From positions 1 through 52,023 of the forward strand of contig JADGNA010000002.1 of the NCBI GenBank assembly GCA_015234465.1: 52,023 nucleotides of DNA. The letters are read 5' to 3'. Below, piece by piece: positions 43,508 through 51,969 of the stretch. The notes under the pieces were generated by a model. The model made no database searches. It worked only from the letters and a program-made list of their open reading frames with translations, and was not told the DNA's origin. The DNA comes from Salinibacterium sp. (GTDB lineage: Bacteria > Actinomycetota > Actinomycetes > Actinomycetales > Microbacteriaceae). Made by a program: the position numbers and the translations under genes. The stretch's first letter is position 1. Every line of letters begins with the position of its first letter.

Positions 43508-43513
43508 TATCCT
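43508..43513 (+). promoter_or_regulatory. -10 box of a leaderless promoter (site-2 protease gene)
   Basis: TATCCT ends 6 nt before the GTG at 43520, and no ribosome site lies between. The predicted transcript begins at the start codon. Confidence 0.55.
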
Positions 43514-43519
43514 CGGACA

Positions 43520-44848
43520 GTGGAATCCGTCTTGCTCTACATCGTGGGCGTCATCGTCATCGTCGTCGGCCTGGCACTGTCGATCGCGCTGCACGAGGTG
43601 GGGCACCTGGTGCCAGCCAAGCTCTTCGGTGTGCGCGTCGGCCAGTACATGATCGGCTTCGGCCCGACCCTGTGGTCGCGGCGTCGCGGCGAGACCGAAT
43701 ACGGCATCAAGGCGATTCCCCTGGGCGGCTACATCTCGATGTCGGGCATGTACCCGCCGGCGGCGGAGGGCGGTCGCGCACGCGAGGCGAGCACCGGGTT
43801 CTTCCAGACCCTCGTGCAGGATGCACGGGTCGCGAGCGCCGAGACGATCGCACCGGGCGAGGACACTCGCGCCTTCTACCGCCTGCCGGTGTGGAAGCGC
43901 ATCATCATCATGCTCGGCGGGCCATTCATGAACCTCGTGATCGCCCTCGTGCTCTTCATGGTCGTGCTGTCGGCCTTCGGGGTGCAGCAGCCGAGCACGA
44001 CGATCGGCTCGGTCGCGGAGTGCATGGTGCCCGCCGGCTCAGCCCAGGACGAGTGCGACACGGATGCGCCGACGGCCCCAGCGGCCGAGGCTGGCGTGCT
44101 CCCCGGCGACCGGATGCTGAGCGTCGACGGCACCGCCGTGACCTCCTGGGAGCAGGGGAGCGCGATCTTCCGCGAATCCCCGGGCGAGACGCTCGAGCTC
44201 GTCGTGGAGCGGGACGGTGAGCGGGAGACGCTCCAGATCACGCCGTTCCTCAACGAGCGCTATGTCTTCGATGACGACGGCATGGCGGTCGAGGGCGCCG
44301 ACGGTGAGCTGCTGACCGAGGATGTCGGCATGGTCGGCATCACCGCCGCCTACGAACTCGTGCGGCAGCCCGTCACGGCCGCGTTCCCCCAGGTGTGGAA
44401 CAACACGGTCGCGGTGGCGCAGGTCATCCTGAACCTGCCGCAGCGACTGGTCGATGTCGCTGAGGCGGCCTTCGGCCCCGAGGAGCGGGACCCCAACGGG
44501 CCGCTCTCGGTCGTCGGCGTCGGCCGCATCGCGGGCGAGATCACGACGGTCGACACGATCCCCATTGTCGAGCGCGTGAGTTTTCTCATCGGCCTCGTCG
44601 CATCCGTCAACGTCGCCCTCTTCGTCTTCAACCTCGTGCCGCTCATGCCGCTCGATGGCGGCCATGTGCTCGGCGCGCTGTGGGAGGGCCTGCGCCGCCG
44701 GCTCGCGAAGCTCTTCGGGCGCCGCGACCCTGGCCCGGTCGACACGGCAAAGCTGATTCCACTCACGCTCACGGTCGCCGTGCTGCTCGGGCTCATGAGC
44801 GTGCTGCTCATCTACGCCGACATCGTGAAGCCGATCTCGATCTTCTAG
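43520..44848 (+). CDS. rip1: RIP metalloprotease, site-2 protease family (RseP/Rip1)
   Basis: Predicted 442-residue M50 intramembrane zinc protease. The first helix carries IALHEVGHLVPAKLFGV with zinc ligands His25 and His29 and catalytic Glu26. KAIPLGGYISMSGMYPP follows, then a PDZ domain near residues 195-245 (EAGVLPGDRMLSVDGTAV), and the last conserved helix has FNLVPLMPLDGGHVLGALW with the third ligand Asp. It cleaves membrane-bound anti-sigma factors in relatives. Start is GTG 43520 (leaderless); the frame from 43031 is antisense to the kinase. It lies between dxr and ispG as in most actinobacteria, but flanked by minus-strand genes. Confidence 0.95.
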   Translation: MESVLLYIVGVIVIVVGLALSIALHEVGHLVPAKLFGVRVGQYMIGFGPTLWSRRRGETEYGIKAIPLGGYISMSGMYPPAAEGGRAREASTGFFQTLVQDARVASAETIAPGEDTRAFYRLPVWKRIIIMLGGPFMNLVIALVLFMVVLSAFGVQQPSTTIGSVAECMVPAGSAQDECDTDAPTAPAAEAGVLPGDRMLSVDGTAVTSWEQGSAIFRESPGETLELVVERDGERETLQITPFLNERYVFDDDGMAVEGADGELLTEDVGMVGITAAYELVRQPVTAAFPQVWNNTVAVAQVILNLPQRLVDVAEAAFGPEERDPNGPLSVVGVGRIAGEITTVDTIPIVERVSFLIGLVASVNVALFVFNLVPLMPLDGGHVLGALWEGLRRRLAKLFGRRDPGPVDTAKLIPLTLTVAVLLGLMSVLLIYADIVKPISIF

Positions 44849-44867
44849 AGAGCGGTAGTGCTCGCAC

Positions 44868-45923
44868 TCAGCCGGCTGGCACCAGCTCGTAGAAGCGGAA
44901 GAAACCAGCCTCCGCGACCGTTCGCACCTCGCTGAAGCCGGCCGCCGTCGCGTATTCCTGCAGCAGCGGGGGTCGCATGACGGTGCCGGTGCCGAGCGAC
45001 GGCGATGACGAGAGGCCGTCGGGCAGGCAGACCAGCAGGCTGAAGCCGTACATGAGTCGTTCGACGTCGTCCGCGTCGCCGGTGAAGCGCTCGCCGACGG
45101 CTTCGTCCATGACGATGACGCGCCCGTCGCCTCGCGCGAGTCGGCGCATCTCGCCGAGCACGGCGACCGGTTGGGGCATGTCGTGCACGCACTCGAAGGC
45201 GAAGACCGCGTCGTGGGCTCTGCTGTCCTCGCCTGCCGTCGCAGAGAAGGTGACCCTGTCGTCGACTCCGGATGCCTCGGCGTTCGCCCGCGCCATGGCG
45301 AGCGATGGCTCGTCGACGTCCACGCCGTGCACGCTCGCGTTCGGGTAGGCCCCGGCGATCGCGATGGAGGACCACCCGGCCCCGCATCCGATGTCGGCGA
45401 CGCGAGCGCGATCCCGGGAAAGCACCTCGGCGAGACCGGGGATGTCCCGCAGGACCGCGGGAAGCTCGTTCGCGAAGAAGGGCTGGTTCATGTCGGCCTG
45501 GCTCTCGCGCAGCCCGCGGCCGAAGTCGGCCCACGAGACCCCGCCTCCCGTGCGGTAGGCCTCAAGGAGCTCGTCCATCCTCGTCCCCGAGGTCGTGAGC
45601 ATCCTCGCGAGGGGCGCGAGGTAGAGGCTGCTTTGCGCATCGACCAACACGGTCGCGTGCTCCGGCGGCAGGCGGAATCGCGCCTCCTCGCCCGTCAGGT
45701 CGACCTCGACGATCCCGCTCGTGGCCTGCTGCTCGAGCCATTCGCGCGCGTAGCGCTCCGAGCATCCGGATGCCGCAGCGAGTTCGCGCGCCGTGAGCGC
45801 GTCGCTATCGGCGAGGGCCCGGTAGAACCCGAGCCGGTCGCCCAGGTGGATCGCATAGGTGTCGATCGCGCCGAGGGCGGCCGCGAAGACCCGGTCGGCG
45901 AATTCTTCCTCGGTCGTGGCCAT
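44868..45923 (-). CDS. SAM-dependent methyltransferase with N-terminal winged helix
   Basis: Predicted 351 residues. Residues 1-100 form a winged-helix domain (LGDRLGFYRALADSDALTARELAAASGCSERYAREWLEQQ) typical of dimerising O-methyltransferase-like proteins. The methyltransferase domain starts near 165 with VADIGCGAGWSSIAIAGAYP (SAM-binding motif I), then GVDVDEPSLAMARANAEASG (motif II) and DAVFAFECVHDMPQP. I start at ATG 45923 with AGGAGG 5 nt before it; the frame to 45992 is an extension. A minus-strand TACAGT (plus 45959-45964) may be its -10. Substrate is unknown. It separates rip1 from ispG. Confidence 0.88.
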   Translation of the reverse strand: MATTEEEFADRVFAAALGAIDTYAIHLGDRLGFYRALADSDALTARELAAASGCSERYAREWLEQQATSGIVEVDLTGEEARFRLPPEHATVLVDAQSSLYLAPLARMLTTSGTRMDELLEAYRTGGGVSWADFGRGLRESQADMNQPFFANELPAVLRDIPGLAEVLSRDRARVADIGCGAGWSSIAIAGAYPNASVHGVDVDEPSLAMARANAEASGVDDRVTFSATAGEDSRAHDAVFAFECVHDMPQPVAVLGEMRRLARGDGRVIVMDEAVGERFTGDADDVERLMYGFSLLVCLPDGLSSSPSLGTGTVMRPPLLQEYATAAGFSEVRTVAEAGFFRFYELVPAG

Positions 45924-46044
45924 GACGCCTCCTGCCGCGCTCGGATCGCGGTGGCAGCACTGTAGCGATCTGCGCAGGGCCGATCGGCGCAATACAGCGA
46001 ATGCCCAGCGTGCGGCATCTCAGGCCTTGCGAGGTGGGGCCGCG

Positions 46045-46050
46045 TAGACT
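46045..46050 (+). promoter_or_regulatory. -10 box of a leaderless promoter (ispG)
   Basis: TAGACT ends 6 nt before the GTG at 46057; no ribosome site. Same layout as the FHA, OsmC and site-2 protease promoters. Confidence 0.55.
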
Positions 46051-46056
46051 TGGAGC

Positions 46057-47202
46057 GTGGCTGCCATCAATCTCGGAATGCCGAGAATCCCCGAAGTACT
46101 CGCTCCCCGTCGCAAGACCCGCCAGCTCTCCGTGGGCAATGTGCTCGTGGGAGGCGACGCCCCCGTGAGCGTGCAGTCGATGACGACGACGCAGACCACC
46201 AACATCAACGCGACCCTCCAGCAGATCGCGGAGCTCACGGCCTCGGGCTGCGACATCGTGCGTGTCGCGGTGCCGCACCAGGACGACGCCGACGCGCTCA
46301 AGATCATCGCCAAGAAGAGCCAGATCCCGGTCATCGCCGACATCCACTTCCAGCCCCGCTACGTCTACGCGGCGATCGAGGCGGGCGTCGGCGCCGTGCG
46401 CGTCAACCCCGGCAACATCAAGAAGTTCGACGACCAGGTCGCGCAGATCGCCAAGGAGGCGAAGGATGCCGGCGTGAGCATCCGCATCGGCGTCAACGCC
46501 GGTTCGCTCGACCCGCGCCTGCTGCAGAAGTATGGCAAGGCCACCCCGGAGGCGCTCGTGGAGAGCGCCGTGTGGGAGGCGAGCCTCTTCGAGGAGCACG
46601 ACTTCCACGACTTCAAGATCTCGGTCAAGCACAACGACCCCATCGTCATGGTCAAGGCCTACCGGCTCCTTGCCGAGCGCGGCGACTGGCCGCTCCACCT
46701 CGGCGTCACGGAGGCCGGCCCCGCCTTCCAGGGCACGATCAAGTCGGCGACCGCCTTCGGCATCCTGCTCTCGGAGGGCATCGGCGACACGATCCGCGTC
46801 TCGCTCAGCGCCCCGCCCGTCGAGGAGGTCAAGGTGGGCCTGCAAATCCTGCAGTCGCTCAACCTGCGCGAGCGCAAGCTCGAGATCGTCTCGTGCCCCA
46901 GCTGCGGCCGCGCCCAGGTCGACGTCTACTCGTTGGCGGACGAGGTGACGGAGGGGCTCAAGCACGTGACGGTGCCGCTGCGCGTCGCGGTCATGGGTTG
47001 CGTCGTCAACGGGCCGGGCGAGGCCCGCGAGGCCGACCTGGGTGTCGCATCCGGCAATGGCAAGGGCCAGATCTTCGTCAAGGGTGAGGTCATCAAGACG
47101 GTGCCCGAGTCGGAGATCGTGGCGACGCTCATCGAGGAGGCCGCGCGCCTCGCCGAGGACATGCCCGGTGAGCTCGGCTCGCCGGAGGTCGTCACCGTCT
47201 AG
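46057..47202 (+). CDS. ispG: 4-hydroxy-3-methylbut-2-en-1-yl diphosphate synthase (flavodoxin type)
   Basis: Predicted 381-residue iron-sulfur enzyme of the MEP pathway. N-terminal TIM barrel: [59 protein letters not shown] and [14 protein letters not shown]. The [4Fe-4S] ligands lie in [11 protein letters not shown] and [16 protein letters not shown]. Length is normal for the short bacterial form. GTG at 46057 fits a leaderless promoter. With dxr in the same window, two MEP genes are present; isoprenoids would serve quinones, carotenoids and wall lipid carriers. Confidence 0.97.
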   Translation: MAAINLGMPRIPEVLAPRRKTRQLSVGNVLVGGDAPVSVQSMTTTQTTNINATLQQIAELTASGCDIVRVAVPHQDDADALKIIAKKSQIPVIADIHFQPRYVYAAIEAGVGAVRVNPGNIKKFDDQVAQIAKEAKDAGVSIRIGVNAGSLDPRLLQKYGKATPEALVESAVWEASLFEEHDFHDFKISVKHNDPIVMVKAYRLLAERGDWPLHLGVTEAGPAFQGTIKSATAFGILLSEGIGDTIRVSLSAPPVEEVKVGLQILQSLNLRERKLEIVSCPSCGRAQVDVYSLADEVTEGLKHVTVPLRVAVMGCVVNGPGEAREADLGVASGNGKGQIFVKGEVIKTVPESEIVATLIEEAARLAEDMPGELGSPEVVTV

Positions 47203-47266
47203 CGGGCATCGTCATTCAGGCGACGTCCAGCTTCTTCGGAGGCGTCCCGGCATAGCGTCAGGTCGT

Positions 47267-48319
47267 ATGAGGACCAGCGCGAGTGCAGAGCAGACGATGG
47301 GTGGCAACGCCACATTCCGACACGGGAATACGTCCCTGCTCTCGGTGACGACGACGACCGCACCCGTCGTCGTGACCTCCGAGGAGATCGATGACCGCCT
47401 GAGCGCGTCGCTGCGCCGACTGCGCCTTCCCAAGGGTCTCCTGCAGCGTGTGGCAGGCGTCATGGAGCGCCGGCAGTGGGACTCGACCATGACCTTCGTC
47501 GAGGCGGCAACGGATGCTGCGGCTCGCGCGCTCGCGGAAGCGAAGGTCGACCCCTCCGAGGTGGGGCTCATGATCAACACCTCGGTGACGCGCAAGCACC
47601 TCGAGCCCTCCGTCGCGGTCAGCATCCACCACGGGCTCGGCCTGCCGTCATCCGCCATGAACTTCGACATCACGAACGCGTGCCTCGGCTTCGTCAACGG
47701 CATGACGCTCGCGGCCCAGCTGATCGAGTCGGGCCAGATCAAGTACGCCGTGATCGTCGACGGGGAGGATGCTGACGAGCTGCACCTCAACACGCTCGAG
47801 CGCCTCTCGGGTCCCGAGCTCACGAAGGACGAGTTCGTGGAGGAGTTCGCGAGCCTGACCCTCGGCTCCGGCGCCGCCGCGGCCGTGCTCGGGCCGAGCG
47901 ACCTGCATCCGGAGGGTCACCGCATCCTGGGCGGCATCACGCGCTCCGCGACCCAGCACCACAACCTCTGCGTCGGCGACGTCAAGGGCATGTTCACGGA
48001 TGCCAAGCGCCTGCTCGCGAGCGGCATGGAACTCGTCATGGACGCCTGGAACGAGGCGAAGCGCGACTGGGACTGGGGCCGCATGGACCGCTACATCACG
48101 CACCAGGTCTCGGCCGTGCACACGGGCGGCATCATCAAGGCGGCGGGGCTCGACCGTTCCCGCGTGCCCGTCACCTATCCCACGCTCGGCAACGTCGGCC
48201 CGGCGTCGCTACCGATCACGCTCGCGATGGAGGCGCCCAAGCTCAAGCGCGGCGACCGTGTGCTGTGCATGGGGGTCGGTTCCGGCCTCAACACGGCCAT
48301 GACCGAGATCGCGTGGTGA
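47267..48319 (+). CDS. oleA: OleA: acyl-CoA head-to-head condensing thiolase (olefin biosynthesis)
   Basis: Predicted 350-residue FabH-like enzyme that condenses two fatty acyl-CoA molecules to a 2-alkyl-3-ketoacid. The conserved family start MGGNATFRHGNTSLL lies at ATG 47297; ATG 47267 has AGG 4 nt upstream, so either start may be used. Catalytic Cys in FDITNACLGFVNGM (codon 47681-47683), then SGAAAAVLGPS, His in RYITHQVSAVH, and NVGPASLPITLAMEA. It is told apart from FabH by long-chain OleA-type segments and, above all, by its neighbours: oleBC overlaps its stop and oleD follows. First enzyme of the pathway. Confidence 0.92.
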   Translation: MRTSASAEQTMGGNATFRHGNTSLLSVTTTTAPVVVTSEEIDDRLSASLRRLRLPKGLLQRVAGVMERRQWDSTMTFVEAATDAAARALAEAKVDPSEVGLMINTSVTRKHLEPSVAVSIHHGLGLPSSAMNFDITNACLGFVNGMTLAAQLIESGQIKYAVIVDGEDADELHLNTLERLSGPELTKDEFVEEFASLTLGSGAAAAVLGPSDLHPEGHRILGGITRSATQHHNLCVGDVKGMFTDAKRLLASGMELVMDAWNEAKRDWDWGRMDRYITHQVSAVHTGGIIKAAGLDRSRVPVTYPTLGNVGPASLPITLAMEAPKLKRGDRVLCMGVGSGLNTAMTEIAW

Positions 48320-50997
48320 GCGGCTCAGCAGTGGCGTCGCCCGCGACGCTCCCTCCCGCCAGCCTGCCGGGCCTCGGCGCCTCCTTCTCGCGGCTCGTCG
48401 AGGTGCCCTCGCACACGGGCGGCAGCCACACGTGGCACGTGCTCGACAACGCCTCCCGTCTTGAGGCGCTCGGCGTGCCCCCCGTCGGCACGATCCTGTG
48501 CGTGCACGGCAACCCCACCTGGTCATACCTGTGGCGTGACCTGCTGACGGCGGCGACGGATGCCGCGGAGTCGGGTGCCACTGCATGGCGAGTCGTCGCG
48601 GTCGACCAGCTCGAGATGGGCTTCTCCGAGCGCACGGGCACGATGCGACGCCTCGCAGATCGCGTCGCGGACCTCGGCGACCTCACCGACGCCCTCGGCC
48701 TCGATGGCCCCGTCGTCACGCTCGGCCACGACTGGGGCGGCACGGTGTCGCTCGGCTGGGCGGTCGAGCACCCCGAGCAACTCGCGGCCGTCATGTCGCT
48801 TAACACGGCCGTCCACCAGCCGGAGAACGCCCCCATCCCGGCGCCCCTGCGCTTCGCCCTCCAGCGTCCAGTGCGGCACGCCGGAACGGTGCAGGCACCC
48901 GCCTTCCTCGAGGTCGCGCTCGGCCTCGCCCACCCGCCCCTGTCGCGACCCGTCCGTGCCGCCTTCGCCGCCCCCTATGGCAGCGCCGAGCGGCGCCGCG
49001 GGATCGGGGACTTCGTCGCCGACATCCCCGTCGACCCGAGTCATCCGAGTTTCCCCGCACTCGAGCGCATCGCTGAGGGGCTGCGGACGCTCGACGTTCC
49101 CGCCCTGCTGCTGTGGGGCCCGCGCGACCCGATCTTCAGCGACCGCTACCTCGCCGACCTCGTCGACCGGATGCCGCACGCCGACGTGCATCGCTTCGAG
49201 GGCACGGGCCATCTCGTGGCCGAGGACGCCGACTATGTGTCGCCCGTGCTGCGCTGGCTCGAGGAGAAGGTGGCCTCAGCCTCGAAATCAACACCGGAGA
49301 AGCAGCCGGAGCAGCACGAGCCGGCGCAGGAGCACGAGCATCCGCCGCTCTGGTCCCGCCTCGACTACCTCCGCGACAGCGACGGCACCGCCCTCGTCGA
49401 GATGGCACCGCGCGGCCGCCGCACCCCGCGCGCCATCAGCTGGCGGATGCTCGCCCGCCGGGTGGACGAGCTCGCCGCCGGCCTCCTGGCGCACGGCGTG
49501 CGAAAGGGCGACCGCGTCTCGGTGCTCGTGCCAGCGGGCGCCGACCTGACGGCCGTGCTCTACGCCTGCCTGCGCATCGGCGCGATCGTCGTCGTGGCCG
49601 ACGCGGGCCTCGGGGTTGCGGCACTCAGCAGGGCGGTGCGGGGTTCGTGGCCCGACCACGTCATCGGCATCCAGAAGGCGCTCGTCGCGGCGCGTGGCCT
49701 CGGCTGGCCGGGGCAGAAGTTCTCGACGCGCAGGCTCGACGCTCCCGTCGCCCGCGCACTCGGCGTCACCGCCTCGCTCACTGAACTCGCGGATGTTGGA
49801 CGTCGCAACCTCCAGCTGCCGGAGGCACCCGCCCCCGACGACCTGGCCGCGATCCTCTTCACCTCGGGGTCGACGGGCCCGCCCAAGGGTGTCGCCTACA
49901 CGCATCGCCAGCTCTCGGCGCTCACGGCGGTGCTGCGGGAGCAGTACCGGGTGACGCCAGGCACGGGCCTCGTCGCGGGCTTCGCGCCCTTCGCGCTGCT
50001 CGGCCCGGCCCTCGGGGCGACCTCCGTCACGCCCGACATGGATGTCACGGCGCCCTCGACCCTCACCGCGACCGCGATCGCCGACGCTGTCGCGGCCGTG
50101 GATGCGCGCATCGTCTTCGCCTCGCCTGCAGCCCTCGCCAACGTGCTGAAGACTGCGGACCAGCTGCAGTCCCGCCACCGTGAGGCACTCGGCGGCGTCA
50201 CGACCCTCCTCTCGGCGGGCGCCCCGCTCTCCGCGAACCTCCTGGAACGCGTGCAGCAGCTCGTGCCGGCCGCGAGCATCCACACCCCCTACGGCATGAC
50301 GGAGGGACTCCTGCTCACCGACATCACGCTCGAGGGCATCCGCGAGGTGTCCGAGCTCGATGCCGCGGAACAGGGCGGAGTGTGCGTCGGGGTGCCCGCG
50401 GCATCCGCTCGCGTGCTCATCAGCCCGCTCGATGCTGAGGGCCGCGCGACCGGCGCCCCCGTCGACGTCCCGGCTGTGACGGGCGAGATCGTCGTCTCGG
50501 CGCCACACCTGCGTGACCACTACGACCGGCTCTGGGCCACCCAGTCGGCGAGTGAGGCACCGGATGCCACGGAGCCCGGCCGCTGGCACCGCACGGGCGA
50601 TATCGGCCACCTCGACGTGGAGGGCCGGCTCTGGGTCGAGGGGCGCCTGCCGCACGTCATCGTCACGGCGGAGGGCGTCGTCACGCCCGTTGGCATCGAA
50701 CAGCGGGCGGAACGCGTCGAGCAGCTCTCACGCGCCGCCGCCGTCGGCGTCGGACCGCGCGGAACCCAGCAGCTCGTCGTCGTCGCCGAGACCGATCCGC
50801 CATGCCACCGCCCACGGGTCGCGAGCGCCGACCTCACGCGCGCGGTGCGCGAGGCGGTCGGTCGCCCCCTCGCGGCCGTGCTGCTCGTGCCGCACCTGCC
50901 GACCGACATCCGCCACAACTCCAAGATCGACCGCGCGGCGCTCGCCGAATGGGCGGGCGAGGTGCTGGCGGGCAAGCGGATGCGACGGCCCGCATGA
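48316..50997 (+). CDS. oleBC: OleBC fusion: beta-lactone decarboxylase plus beta-lactone synthetase
   Basis: Predicted 893 residues. OleB part (~20-320): haloalkane-dehalogenase-like hydrolase with CVHGNPTWSYLWRD, nucleophile Asp139 in LGHDWGGTVSLGW, LLLWGPRDPIFSDRY and His in FEGTGHLVAED; it removes CO2 from a beta-lactone to give a cis-olefin. A charged Lys/Glu/Gln/His linker (~323-345) joins the OleC part (~350-893), an AMP-ligase with LFTSGSTGPPKGVAYTH near 515, YGMTEGLLLTD near 655, WHRTGDIGHLDVEGRLWVEGR and a C-terminal HNSKIDRAAL with the Lys; it closes the beta-hydroxyacid to the lactone. GTG overlaps the oleA stop. Such fusions are known from actinobacteria such as Micrococcus. Confidence 0.93.
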   Translation: MSGSAVASPATLPPASLPGLGASFSRLVEVPSHTGGSHTWHVLDNASRLEALGVPPVGTILCVHGNPTWSYLWRDLLTAATDAAESGATAWRVVAVDQLEMGFSERTGTMRRLADRVADLGDLTDALGLDGPVVTLGHDWGGTVSLGWAVEHPEQLAAVMSLNTAVHQPENAPIPAPLRFALQRPVRHAGTVQAPAFLEVALGLAHPPLSRPVRAAFAAPYGSAERRRGIGDFVADIPVDPSHPSFPALERIAEGLRTLDVPALLLWGPRDPIFSDRYLADLVDRMPHADVHRFEGTGHLVAEDADYVSPVLRWLEEKVASASKSTPEKQPEQHEPAQEHEHPPLWSRLDYLRDSDGTALVEMAPRGRRTPRAISWRMLARRVDELAAGLLAHGVRKGDRVSVLVPAGADLTAVLYACLRIGAIVVVADAGLGVAALSRAVRGSWPDHVIGIQKALVAARGLGWPGQKFSTRRLDAPVARALGVTASLTELADVGRRNLQLPEAPAPDDLAAILFTSGSTGPPKGVAYTHRQLSALTAVLREQYRVTPGTGLVAGFAPFALLGPALGATSVTPDMDVTAPSTLTATAIADAVAAVDARIVFASPAALANVLKTADQLQSRHREALGGVTTLLSAGAPLSANLLERVQQLVPAASIHTPYGMTEGLLLTDITLEGIREVSELDAAEQGGVCVGVPAASARVLISPLDAEGRATGAPVDVPAVTGEIVVSAPHLRDHYDRLWATQSASEAPDATEPGRWHRTGDIGHLDVEGRLWVEGRLPHVIVTAEGVVTPVGIEQRAERVEQLSRAAAVGVGPRGTQQLVVVAETDPPCHRPRVASADLTRAVREAVGRPLAAVLLVPHLPTDIRHNSKIDRAALAEWAGEVLAGKRMRRPA

Positions 50998-51962
50998 GGG
51001 TGCTCGTCACGGGGGCGAGCGGCGCCCTCGGCGGTGACGTCGCCAAGGCGCTCCTGACGGCGGGCCATGACGTGCGCACCTTCCAGCGCCGACACTCGGG
51101 CATCGACGGCGTCGAGGACGGGCTCGGCAGCGTCACGGATGCCGCGTCACGCGACCGCGCGACCGAGGGCATGGATGCCGTCGTGCACCTCGCCGCGAAG
51201 GTCTCGATGGCGGGCGACCCCGCCGAGTTCGAGACCGTCAACGTCGAGGGCACGCGCGGGCTCCTCGACTCGGCCCGGCGCGCGGGCGTCTCACGCTTCG
51301 TGCACGTCTCCTCGCCCTCGGTCGCGCACGCTGGCGACCCCATCATGGGCGAGGGTGCCGAGCCAGCCGATCCCGAGCGCGCGCACGGCGACTACGCCCG
51401 CACCAAGGCGCGGGGGGAGCTGATCGCGCTCGCCGCCGATGCCCCGGGCTTCGCGGTCATCGTCGTGCGCCCCCACCTCGTGTGGGGTCCAGGCGATGAG
51501 CAACTCATCGGCCGCATCGTCGAGCGGGCGCGCCAGGGCAGGCTCCCGCTGCTGGGCTCGGGTGCCGCACTCATCGACACGACCTACCGCGACAACGCGA
51601 CATCCGCTCTCCTGGCGGCGCTGGGCCGGGCGGAAGAGGCCCACGGGCGCTCCTTCGTCGTGACGAACGGGGAACCGCGCACGATCGCCGAGCTCTTCGA
51701 CAGGATCTGCCGCGCCGCGGGCGTCGAGCCTCCCCGATGGAGCGTTCCGCCACGGGTGGCCCGCGCGGCCGGCGGCCTTGTCGAGGGCGTGTGGCGGGTG
51801 CGCCCGGGGGAGGACGAGCCGCCCATGACACGCTTCCTCGCCGAGCAGCTCTCGACCGCACACTGGTTCGACCAGCGCGAGACCCGCGCAGGCCTCGGCT
51901 GGACGCCCCACGTCTCGCTCGACGAGGGCCTCGACCGCCTCGCCGCCTCCTACCGCGCCTGA
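50994..51962 (+). CDS. oleD: OleD: NADPH-dependent 2-alkyl-3-oxoalkanoate reductase
   Basis: Predicted 322-residue extended SDR. N-terminal Rossmann VLVTGASGALGGDVAKAL, then DAVVHLAAKVSMAGDP, SRFVHVSSPSVAHAG, catalytic pair in GDYARTKARGE (Tyr and Lys) and VVRPHLVWGPGD. It reduces the OleA product to the 2-alkyl-3-hydroxyacid used by OleC. ATG at 50994 overlaps the oleBC stop (ATGA); the frame from 50802 is an extension. Last gene of oleA-oleBC-oleD; a 21-bp repeat array starts 7 nt after its stop. Confidence 0.93.
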   Translation: MRVLVTGASGALGGDVAKALLTAGHDVRTFQRRHSGIDGVEDGLGSVTDAASRDRATEGMDAVVHLAAKVSMAGDPAEFETVNVEGTRGLLDSARRAGVSRFVHVSSPSVAHAGDPIMGEGAEPADPERAHGDYARTKARGELIALAADAPGFAVIVVRPHLVWGPGDEQLIGRIVERARQGRLPLLGSGAALIDTTYRDNATSALLAALGRAEEAHGRSFVVTNGEPRTIAELFDRICRAAGVEPPRWSVPPRVARAAGGLVEGVWRVRPGEDEPPMTRFLAEQLSTAHWFDQRETRAGLGWTPHVSLDEGLDRLAASYRA

Positions 51963-51969
51963 CGTTCCC

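Noticed and set aside
42187-44220. 677-residue plus-strand open frame over the kinase gene
   Set aside because: It crosses the kinase in antisense and then the site-2 protease in another frame; both real genes have diagnostic catalytic motifs.
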